From: Methylocystis parvus OBBP
GTDB taxonomy: Bacteria > Pseudomonadota > Alphaproteobacteria > Rhizobiales > Beijerinckiaceae
Assembly: GCF_027571405.1 (NCBI RefSeq)
Contig: NZ_CP092968.1
Location: 620,001-684,000, forward strand
Length of the DNA stretch: 64,000 bases
Reading direction: 5' to 3'
Below are positions 57,163-64,000 of the stretch, piece by piece (within the stretch, counting starts at the first letter, position 1; each line of letters opens with the position of its first letter). The notes under the pieces were generated by a model. That model was not told the DNA's origin. It made no database searches and saw nothing but the letters and a program-made list of their open reading frames with translations. The position numbers and the translations under genes are program-made.

Positions 57163-58983
57163 ATGACTGAGATCAACAAAGACGCGTCGCTCGCCGCTCC
57201 CCCTCGTGAAAATCGGCGCGGTTTCGGCGCCACGCTCGCGCCGCTTCGGCCCTTGCTGCCTTACGCGCTGCGCTACAAACGCACCATCGCATTCGCATTC
57301 GCCGCTCTTCTGGTCGCGTCGGGCGCGACCCTGACCCTGCCTGCGGCGGTTCGCGGCATGATCGACCATGGCTTTTCCACCGATAGCGCCGGGGCGGTGA
57401 ACGCCTATTTCGGCGCGATGGTCGGCGTCGCCGCGGCGCTCGCTCTGGCCTCGGGAACCCGATATTATTTCGTGATGACGCTCGGCGAGCGCGTGGTGGC
57501 GGATCTTCGGGCGGACCTCTTCAGGCATCTCGCCTCGCTCGACGCCGCCTTCTACGACACGGCGAAGACCGGCGAACTGCTGTCGCGCCTCACCGCCGAT
57601 ACGACCTTGCTGAAATCCGCCTTCGGCTCTTCGGCCTCGGTCGCCTTGCGCAACATGTTCATGTTTGTCGGCGCCGTGATCATGATGTTCGCGACGAGCC
57701 CGAAGCTGGCGGGCCTCGCCCTGGCGGCGATCCCGGTCATCGTCCTGCCGCTCATCGCGTCCGGTCGAAGCGTGCGCAAGCGTTCGAAGCTCGCCCAGGA
57801 TACGCTCGCGCAGGCCTCCGCCTATGCGGGAGAGAATCTTTCCGCGGTGCGCGCCATGCAGGCCAATGGCGCGCAGGCGCCGACCGTCGCCCGTTTCAAG
57901 CGCGCGGTCGAGGCCGCCTATGACGCCGCGCAGGCGGCGACATTGGCGCGGGCCTTCGTCACCTCCGGTGCGATCCTCGTCGTCTTCACCAGCATCGTCG
58001 CCGTTTTATGGCTGGGGGCGCAGGACGTTCTCGCCGGCCGGATGAGCTCCGGCCTGCTGTCGCAATTCGTGCTCTACGCCGTCCTCGGCGCAAGCTCGCT
58101 CGGCGAATTGTCGTCGGTGTGGAGTGAGGTCACTGCTGCCGCAGGCGCCGCTTCGCGCATCGCTGAAATTCTCGAAGTGAGGCCGAAGATCGTCGCGCCG
58201 CCGCATCCGACGCCCGCGCCGGCGCGCTGGCGGGGCCGCATTTCCTTCGAGCATGTCGGTTTCGCCTATCCGACGGCGCCGGATCGTTCGGCGCTTCGAG
58301 ACCTGTCTCTCGCCGTCGAGCCGGGCGAACGCGTCGCGCTGGTCGGTCCTTCGGGCGCCGGCAAATCGACGCTCTTTGCGCTGCTCCTGAGATTTTACGA
58401 CGTCGGCAGCGGCGCCGTCACGCTCGACGGCGTCGATCTGCGCGCGCTCGATCCGCTCGATCTGCGCAAGGCGATCGCGCTCGCGCCGCAGGACCCGGTG
58501 ATCTTCGGCCTGTCGGTTGCCGAGAACATCGCCTATGGCCGCGAAAGCGCGTCAATCGACGTCATCGTCTCGGCGGCGAAACGCGCCCAGGCGCACGACT
58601 TCATTTCCGCGCTACCGAAAGGTTACGACACGCAGCTCGGCGAGCGGGGCGTCACTCTTTCCGGCGGACAGCGCCAGCGCCTCGCCATCGCACGCGCGAT
58701 TTTGGCGGACGCGCCGGTGCTGCTGCTGGATGAGGCGACCTCGGCGCTCGACGCCGAGAACGAAGCGGCCGTGCAGGCCGCCTTGCACGACGTGATGAAG
58801 GGCCGCACCTCCATCGTCATCGCGCATCGCTTGGCGACGGTGCTCGAAGCCGACCGCATCGTGGTGCTCGATGAGGGCCGGATCGTGGAGGAGGGGACCC
58901 ATGCGACGCTGATCGCCGCCGGCGGCCTCTATGCGCGGCTGGCGAAATTGCAGTTCGACACGGAACGGGCCGGAGCGGCCTGA
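57163..58983 (+). CDS. ABC transporter with fused permease and ATPase domains (ABCB type)
   Basis: A 606-residue half-transporter: six membrane helices (about 35-320), then an ATPase domain with Walker A GPSGAGKST (about 393), Q loop PQDPVIFG, signature LSGGQRQR (about 498), Walker B VLLLDEATSALD and the H loop IVIAHRLAT. This is the exporter type like MsbA/LmrA/TAP; cargo unknown. Start at ATG 57163. Nearby microproteins are on the other strand, so a link is only speculative. Confidence 0.92.
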   Translation: MTEINKDASLAAPPRENRRGFGATLAPLRPLLPYALRYKRTIAFAFAALLVASGATLTLPAAVRGMIDHGFSTDSAGAVNAYFGAMVGVAAALALASGTRYYFVMTLGERVVADLRADLFRHLASLDAAFYDTAKTGELLSRLTADTTLLKSAFGSSASVALRNMFMFVGAVIMMFATSPKLAGLALAAIPVIVLPLIASGRSVRKRSKLAQDTLAQASAYAGENLSAVRAMQANGAQAPTVARFKRAVEAAYDAAQAATLARAFVTSGAILVVFTSIVAVLWLGAQDVLAGRMSSGLLSQFVLYAVLGASSLGELSSVWSEVTAAAGAASRIAEILEVRPKIVAPPHPTPAPARWRGRISFEHVGFAYPTAPDRSALRDLSLAVEPGERVALVGPSGAGKSTLFALLLRFYDVGSGAVTLDGVDLRALDPLDLRKAIALAPQDPVIFGLSVAENIAYGRESASIDVIVSAAKRAQAHDFISALPKGYDTQLGERGVTLSGGQRQRLAIARAILADAPVLLLDEATSALDAENEAAVQAALHDVMKGRTSIVIAHRLATVLEADRIVVLDEGRIVEEGTHATLIAAGGLYARLAKLQFDTERAGAA

Positions 58984-58994
58984 GGGCTTCTACC

Positions 58995-59025
58995 GGGCGG
59001 CGCGTTGACGCGCGCCGCCCCCTTG
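58995..59025 (+). terminator. terminator after the ABC transporter
   Basis: GGGCGGCGCG (58995-59004) pairs with CGCGCCGCCC (59011-59020), loop TTGACG, followed by CCTTGCTTTTTCC. It lies 12 bases after the ABC stop and before the convergent vWA gene. Confidence 0.7.
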
Positions 59026-59033
59026 CTTTTTCC

Positions 59034-61073
59034 TTACTTCGTCAGCCGCAGCGGCGTCGCCGTCGCCGCAACCGAAATATTCGCGAAGGCGTCGCTGAGC
59101 GCGTTCGAGTCCGTCGCCACATAGGCGTTGTCGGGCTTGGAGGCGCAATAGGCCAGAAGCGCCGAGGAATGCGCCTGCTGCGTCTGGCTCAAAAAGCCGT
59201 TGTGGTTAAACATCACCGTGTAGATGGAAATGCCCTTCGCCTTGGCGTTGTCGCATGCTTTCTTCAGGCGATTATCCAGGAAGGTTTGAAGCTGGTCGTA
59301 GGTCTGGACATTGTCCGCCCAGGAGAGCCGGCTTCCGCCCATATAGCCGTAGGCGGAGTAATCCGAGATCCCGGCGCCCGCGCTATTGCCGTTTTCGGCG
59401 AGACCATTCACGCCATCGGTCATCAGCACGATGACTTTCTTGGTCTTCGCGTCCGTGTAGGCGGCGCCGTCGGCGAAAGGCTTTTCCGGCGAGATCGTGC
59501 GCCAGGCCCAGGTCAGTCCCTCGGAGATAACCGTGCCGCCATTGTACCAGAAATTCATGGCCTCGATCGCCGAGATCACCGTGCCCTGATTGTTGGTTAG
59601 GCGCGTGATCGGCTGCGGGCAGGCCGCGTTGGGGCCGTATGTGTCCGGCGCGGTTTCCTTGACGATGGCCGAGTTCGTCGCGCCGTCATATTTCAGAATG
59701 TCCTGTCCCGCGTTCCAATTGTTCGCGACCCAGTTCCATGAGCTCGGGACCGGATAGTCGGCCTTGAAGTTGTTGTGGAAGGTCGTGGAGCCGGATATCC
59801 ATTTTCCTGGGGCCGCGGAAACCCAAGTGTTGAAATCGTAGTCCGGTTCGTCTGGCCAGAAATAGGGCGTGAAGAGGGATGCGGCGTTGCCCGAGGCGGG
59901 CGGGGCGTCCGTCACATCGTAATCCGCAGAGGCGTAACTCGCGCTCCAAGACGAATTCACAGCGGCGATTTCGGCCGCGTTGGCGCGCGCCTCGACGCAA
60001 CCTTTCCAGGCGACAGGGGTTCCCTTGTCGTCCTTCAGGCGCTTGAAGAGTTCGTAAGGGCTTACCTGGCCCGGATTTACGATCCAGTCGCAACCGCCCG
60101 TATAGCTGTCCTTCGGCTGGATGTTGAAGCCGACCGGCGCCTTGAAGGTTCGGCCCGTCGCGGACGATCTCAAATTTTGAAGGGTCAGCGTCGGAATCGT
60201 GTTCGGCGTCACGTCGCTCGCATGCGCCGCGCCGACGCCGAAGAGTTCCTGCGCGATGCGCCTGAAAGGGTTCAGCAGATTGATAAGATCGCTGGCGTCG
60301 CCCGAGTCTCCGCTGGACCCGCCGCCCGGACCGCTGCCGCCGCCGCCCGATCCCCAATTCGGCGTGCAACGCTTGTCATAGCCGAGCCAGGCCCAATTGA
60401 ACCAGTTGCCTGTCCATGGCGCGCTCACGCCCGTATCGATCATGCTCGTGTCGGTGAGGCCGGGATTCACGGCCGCGACATAGGGCACGACGCTGACGCG
60501 CACCTTGCCGTTCGAGCCGTCGCCCATGATGTTCTGGACGAGCGTCTTGGCCGCGCTTTTGAGCGCGGGGATGTCGTCGCGCATCGACCCCGTATTATCG
60601 AGCGCCAGCGCGATCTCGACGGGCGCTTCGCTGCCCATCGTCACGCTCGCCTCCGATTTGGCGGCGACGGTGATGGACTGGAAGTTGGCGAATTTCAGGA
60701 GCGACGTGTTCATGGTCGCCTGCGCCGTGACTTCATAGACTCCGGCCTTGGGCTCGGATTCCAAAACGGTGACGTTCAGGCTGCCCGCCGCGCCGCCGAG
60801 ATTGTTCAGGACCTTGTTCAGCGCGATGCTCTGCCGGTCGGACTGCTTGAGCTTTGATTGCGCCCCGGCGGCAAGGACGGCCTCGTCGGTCGCGCCTTGC
60901 AGCTTCGACTTGATCATCGCTGCCCGGCCGTAATCGATTGCGGCGCCGATGCCGAGCATGACCGGGATGAAGGCGAGTCCGAAGATGATCGCCGTCGATC
61001 CTGAACGGGCGCGGGCGAGGCGCTTCAAGCTGCTCGCGGCGGCGCGAACCATGAGATAAAAAGACGTACGCAT
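59034..61073 (-). CDS. TadG-like pilus assembly protein with vWA domain
   Basis: A 679-residue protein with a TadE/TadG-type N-terminal membrane helix (about 26-47, GSTAIIFGLAFIPVMLGIGAAIDYGRAAM) and a von Willebrand factor A domain whose metal site begins at Asp159 (ALDNTGSM). A Gly/Ser-rich linker lies within the protein. ATG 61073 is preceded by GGAG. Such proteins act with the Tad/Flp pilus, but no other tad genes are in the window. The C-terminal part has another vWA-like end (VLMTDGVNG). Confidence 0.88.
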   Translation of the reverse strand: MRTSFYLMVRAAASSLKRLARARSGSTAIIFGLAFIPVMLGIGAAIDYGRAAMIKSKLQGATDEAVLAAGAQSKLKQSDRQSIALNKVLNNLGGAAGSLNVTVLESEPKAGVYEVTAQATMNTSLLKFANFQSITVAAKSEASVTMGSEAPVEIALALDNTGSMRDDIPALKSAAKTLVQNIMGDGSNGKVRVSVVPYVAAVNPGLTDTSMIDTGVSAPWTGNWFNWAWLGYDKRCTPNWGSGGGGSGPGGGSSGDSGDASDLINLLNPFRRIAQELFGVGAAHASDVTPNTIPTLTLQNLRSSATGRTFKAPVGFNIQPKDSYTGGCDWIVNPGQVSPYELFKRLKDDKGTPVAWKGCVEARANAAEIAAVNSSWSASYASADYDVTDAPPASGNAASLFTPYFWPDEPDYDFNTWVSAAPGKWISGSTTFHNNFKADYPVPSSWNWVANNWNAGQDILKYDGATNSAIVKETAPDTYGPNAACPQPITRLTNNQGTVISAIEAMNFWYNGGTVISEGLTWAWRTISPEKPFADGAAYTDAKTKKVIVLMTDGVNGLAENGNSAGAGISDYSAYGYMGGSRLSWADNVQTYDQLQTFLDNRLKKACDNAKAKGISIYTVMFNHNGFLSQTQQAHSSALLAYCASKPDNAYVATDSNALSDAFANISVAATATPLRLTK

Positions 61074-61178
61074 CTGATTTTTCTCCAATTCACGCGATAT
61101 TGTCCACTTCAATAGTCAAGCCTGCGTTAATCGGACTCTGATCCCGTGACGAATCCGGTTCGGACGGGTTTCGCTTCG

Positions 61179-61264
61179 CAGGCGTCGGGTGGGAGGATCG
61201 GTTAGGCGACAAGCTCAGGGGGTTGGGCGCCTGATGCCTCCCCGTAAAGGGAAGGGATTTGCTC
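61179..61264. repeat. second copy of the dispersed palindromic repeat
   Basis: CCTCCCCGTAAAGGGAAGG (61237-61255) and the adjoining bases to 61264 match the reverse complement of 15900-15928 with two differences. A shorter piece, CAGGCGTCGGGTG (61179-61191), also recurs at 15875-15887. It lies in the 335-base gap between tadG and guaB. I see no gene in that gap. Confidence 0.7.
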
Positions 61265-61408
61265 ACGCCCGGCCCTCAACCGATCGTCCCCGCCGCGTCG
61301 CGACGGCGCCATTTGCCTTTGCAATGATTAATGCTATGAGCACGCGCCAACCCTGAACGGCTGCGCATGAGCGACCGCCGTTGTTCCGCTTCATAGAGGA
61401 GTTGGCCC

Positions 61409-62896
61409 ATGGCCCGATTGACCGCCACGTTGATTGAAGCGCTGACATTCGACGACGTGCTGCTGCGTCCCGGCCATTCCCGCGTCATGCCGTCCGGCGT
61501 CGACATCACCACCCGCCTGACGCGCGAGATCACGCTCAATCTGCCGATCGTCTCGGCCGCCATGGATACGGTGACCGAGGCGCGGCTCGCCATCGCCATG
61601 GCGCAGGCCGGCGGCATCGGCGTGATCCACCAGAATCTCTCGCCCTCCGATCAGGCCGCCGAAGTCCGCAAGGTGAAGCGTTACGAGAGCGGCATGGTGA
61701 TCGATCCGATCACCATCTTCCCCGACGCGACGCTCGCCGACGCGCTCTATCTGATGTCGTCGAACGGCATTTCCGGCATTCCGGTCGTCGAGCGCGGCGC
61801 CGTCGGCGGCAAGGGCAGGCTCGTCGGCATTCTGACGAATCGCGACGTGCGCTTCGCCCAGGACAAGCGCCAGCCCATCGCCGAGCTGATGACCAAGAAG
61901 CTCGTCACCATCCGCGAGGGCGTGGGGCAGGAGGAGGCGCGCCGCCTGCTGCACGAGCATCGCATCGAGAAGCTGCTCGTCGTCGACGAAGACTATCGTT
62001 GCGTCGGCCTCGTGACCGTCAAGGACATTGAGAAGGCCACGCAGCATCCCCATGCCTGCAAAGACGCGGAAGGGCGCCTGCGCGTCGCCGCCGCCTCCAC
62101 TGTCGGCGATTACGGCTATGAGCGCGCGCTGCAGCTCATCGACGCCGGAGCCGACGCCATCGTCATCGATACGGCGCATGGCCATTCGCAGGCGGTGATC
62201 GATCAGGTGGCGCGCGTGAAGCGCGACAACAACAAAGTGCAGATCATCGCCGGCAACATCGCCACGGCCGAGGCCGCCAAGGCGCTGATCGACGCGGGCG
62301 CGGACGCCATCAAGGTCGGAATCGGTCCGGGCTCCATCTGCACGACCCGCATCGTCGCGGGCGTCGGCGTTCCGCAGCTCACGGCGATCATGGAGGCCGC
62401 CGAGGAGGCGCGCAAAGCAGACGTGCCGGTGATCGGCGACGGGGGCGTGAAATATTCGGGCGATCTCGCCAAGGCCGTCGCCGCGGGCGCCGAAGTCGTC
62501 ATGATGGGCTCGCTCTTCGCGGGCACGGAGGAGTCGCCCGGCGAGGTGTTTCTCTATCAGGGCCGCTCCTTCAAGGCCTATCGCGGCATGGGCTCGGTCG
62601 GCGCCATGACGGCGGGATCGGCCACGCGCTATTTTCAGGGCGATGTGAAGGACCAGCTCAAGCTCGTGCCGGAGGGCATTGAGGGGCAGGTGCCGTATCG
62701 CGGTCCGATCGGTCCGATCCTCTACCAGCTCGCCGGCGGCCTGCGCGCGGCGATGGGCTATGTCGGCGCGCCGACGATCCGCGAGTTCCAGGAGCGCGCG
62801 CAATTCGTGCGCATCACCAATGCGGGCCTGCGCGAAAGCCATGTGCACGACGTCTCGATCACGCGCGAGAGCCCGAACTATCCGACGGGCGTTTGA
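61409..62896 (+). CDS. guaB: inosine-5'-monophosphate dehydrogenase
   Basis: NAD-dependent enzyme that turns IMP into XMP, the first committed step of GMP synthesis. Length is 495. Catalytic Cys311 lies in [17 protein letters not shown]; two CBS domains are inserted at about residues 95-205 ([16 protein letters not shown]...[16 protein letters not shown]) and the [14 protein letters not shown] site is present. GAGTTGG upstream supports ATG 61409. A terminator follows at 62915. Confidence 0.97.
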   Translation: MARLTATLIEALTFDDVLLRPGHSRVMPSGVDITTRLTREITLNLPIVSAAMDTVTEARLAIAMAQAGGIGVIHQNLSPSDQAAEVRKVKRYESGMVIDPITIFPDATLADALYLMSSNGISGIPVVERGAVGGKGRLVGILTNRDVRFAQDKRQPIAELMTKKLVTIREGVGQEEARRLLHEHRIEKLLVVDEDYRCVGLVTVKDIEKATQHPHACKDAEGRLRVAAASTVGDYGYERALQLIDAGADAIVIDTAHGHSQAVIDQVARVKRDNNKVQIIAGNIATAEAAKALIDAGADAIKVGIGPGSICTTRIVAGVGVPQLTAIMEAAEEARKADVPVIGDGGVKYSGDLAKAVAAGAEVVMMGSLFAGTEESPGEVFLYQGRSFKAYRGMGSVGAMTAGSATRYFQGDVKDQLKLVPEGIEGQVPYRGPIGPILYQLAGGLRAAMGYVGAPTIREFQERAQFVRITNAGLRESHVHDVSITRESPNYPTGV

Positions 62897-62914
62897 CCGG
62901 ACGGCCAAAAGAAA

Positions 62915-62945
62915 TGGGGGCCTCGCGAAGGCCCCCAATATTTCT
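62915..62945 (+). terminator. Rho-independent terminator of guaB
   Basis: TGGGGGCCT (62915-62923) pairs with AGGCCCCCA (62929-62937), loop CGCGA, followed by ATATTTCTTG. The hairpin is good, the T run moderate. Confidence 0.75.
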
Positions 62946-63107
62946 TGAAAAAAGCTAGATCCCGGATCGGCAAAGAAGCTTGGAAAAGCTGCCCCTCAAT
63001 AACGCGACATAATGTCGAACCCCGAGATATTCGACGTTCGCGGCAATTGCGGACGCCCCCCGTTGTTCGATTAAGAAGTTATTACCAAGGCGGCGGACGC
63101 ACATCGT

Positions 63108-64000
63108 TCAAATGGATGATGTGCCGAATTTTTCCTGTGATGCGGCGCCGAGCGGCGCGAGCCCTCCGAGCAGCGCCACAACTTCCGCCTGTCTGCCGCA
63201 GCCGGTCTTTTCCATCACCCCGCGCAGATGGGTGCGCACGGTGTTGCGCGACACGGCTCCTTCGGTCGCGATGTCCTCGATCGATTTGCCGACGACGAGA
63301 CGGCGCGCGACCCGCGCCTCCGCCGGCGTGAGGTCGAAAAGCGATTGGACGAGCTCCGCCGAAGGCGCCTGCGGCGCGCCGACGGGCGTCATGGCGAGAA
63401 CGCCGGCGCATCCGATGAAGATGTCCCGCGCGGCGCCACGGATGGGGATGATGTGGGCGATCATCGGCGCCTCGCCCTCCGGATCGCGCGCGGGGAAGGA
63501 GCGCGGCGCCGCGCTGCGGTCGTCGTGGAGAGTCGCGATCGCGTCCCCGAGCAGCCGGTCGGCGGTCTCGTCCCGTAAGGAAAAGCGGTTATGCGCCCGC
63601 CAACGCACATGAGTCGTCATCGACTGGATGAGATTATTGGCGGCCAGGATTTTCCCTCCGGCTCCCAATACGAGCGCCGGCAGGCCGATGAGCGCCAGCG
63701 TCTCGCTCGCGACCCTCGCGCGCTCGAGCTGCATTCGCGCCGCCATGAAGGCGCCGCGCGCGAGGTGCGGCCGCAAGGCGTCGAGCCGTTCGACGAATGT
63801 GCGCTCCACCGGACCGCGATCGAATGCTCGATTGATGCAAATGAAGAGATCGTCGCCCGTCGGCAGCGGCATTGCGGTGGAGACGGTCCAGCCGAGGCCG
63901 CGCGGCCGCAGGAACTCGCTGAATGTCGGATCGTGTTCGAGCTCCTCCGTGGTGAAGATGTCGGACTCGACGACAAACCCGGCATGATGAAGCGCCAGTT
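63108..64000 (-). CDS. LuxR-type helix-turn-helix regulator, 5' end outside the window
   Basis: A transcription regulator whose 5' end lies beyond base 64000; the frame is open to the edge without a convincing start (an ATG at 63872 exists, but upstream codons continue a well-formed protein with FVVESDIFTTEELEHDP). The C-terminal GerE/LuxR HTH reads LTPAEARVARRLVVGKSIEDIATEGAVSRNTVRTHLRGVMEKTGCGRQAEVV. An N-terminal region may be a sensory PAS-like domain (residues near LALIGLPALVLGAGG). Target and signal unknown. The 211 bases 62897-63107 between guaB and this gene hold the terminator. Confidence 0.88.
   Translation of the reverse strand, partial: LALHHAGFVVESDIFTTEELEHDPTFSEFLRPRGLGWTVSTAMPLPTGDDLFICINRAFDRGPVERTFVERLDALRPHLARGAFMAARMQLERARVASETLALIGLPALVLGAGGKILAANNLIQSMTTHVRWRAHNRFSLRDETADRLLGDAIATLHDDRSAAPRSFPARDPEGEAPMIAHIIPIRGAARDIFIGCAGVLAMTPVGAPQAPSAELVQSLFDLTPAEARVARRLVVGKSIEDIATEGAVSRNTVRTHLRGVMEKTGCGRQAEVVALLGGLAPLGAASQEKFGTSSI

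Noticed and set aside
61391..62938. A 515-codon minus-strand frame opposite guaB
   Set aside because: Antisense shadow of guaB; no domain.

Overview
This 64 kb window is GC-rich chromosomal DNA from an alphaproteobacterium, almost certainly of the order Hyphomicrobiales (Rhizobiales). The evidence is a SciP (DUF1153) regulator, a DUF6111 gene overlapping the tRNA CCA-adding enzyme gene, the pgsA-moaD-moaE run, a DUF459 SGNH hydrolase, a Yip1-family membrane protein and high-GC codon use. A family assignment (for example the Methylocystaceae/Beijerinckiaceae methanotroph group) is plausible but is not proved by any gene here. I see no rRNA, tRNA, CRISPR array, transposase or prophage; this is mainly core genome with a few accessory patches.

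Layout. 1-5 kb: N-formylglutamate amidohydrolase, a HisN-type phosphatase, two membrane proteins and a lysophospholipase-like hydrolase. 5.1-8.7 kb: a minus-strand copper-uptake-like cluster (DUF2946 protein, OprC/NosA-type TonB receptor with CxxxM and HxM motifs, TlpA-like thioredoxin). 8.8-9.5 kb: an Hsp20 gene with a ROSE-like RNA thermometer leader. 9.5-18 kb: a Pro/Lys/Ala-rich envelope protein, then gltB-gltD with a small membrane protein, a candidate sigma-54 promoter upstream and palindromic repeats between gltB and gltD. 18-25 kb: envelope and exported proteins (L,D-transpeptidase, SGNH hydrolase, RNase T2, BON-LysM protein, OmpA/Omp25-like barrel), rlmJ and a GST. 25.5-29 kb: SDR, tsaD, a phospholipase D-like protein, gpsA. 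29-34 kb: a membrane protein, a CHASE3 hybrid kinase, ilvD. 34-41 kb: an unrecognised protein, an acyl-carrier-like protein lacking the modified serine, a TPR protein, nitroreductase, DoxX, pgsA-moaD-moaE, two membrane proteins and sciP. 41-46 kb: ccdA-thioredoxin, mobA, cysK, an aldose epimerase, MarC. 46-56 kb: recJ, rlpA, a D,D-carboxypeptidase-tmk-holB-glycosyltransferase 41 operon, then cca and DUF6111 on the other strand. 56-64 kb: two tandem 55-residue glycine-zipper proteins, an ABC exporter, a TadG-like vWA protein, guaB and a LuxR-type regulator cut by the window end.

Functional links. Nitrogen assimilation (gltBD), molybdenum cofactor synthesis (moaD, moaE, mobA), periplasmic thiol redox and copper handling (TlpA-like protein, CcdA plus thioredoxin) and cell-wall remodelling (L,D-transpeptidase, RlpA, D,D-carboxypeptidase) recur. 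The observations most worth testing are the copper cluster, the ROSE leader, the duplicated glycine-zipper microproteins, a 22-codon run of rare codons inside recJ, and the serine-less acyl-carrier-like protein.
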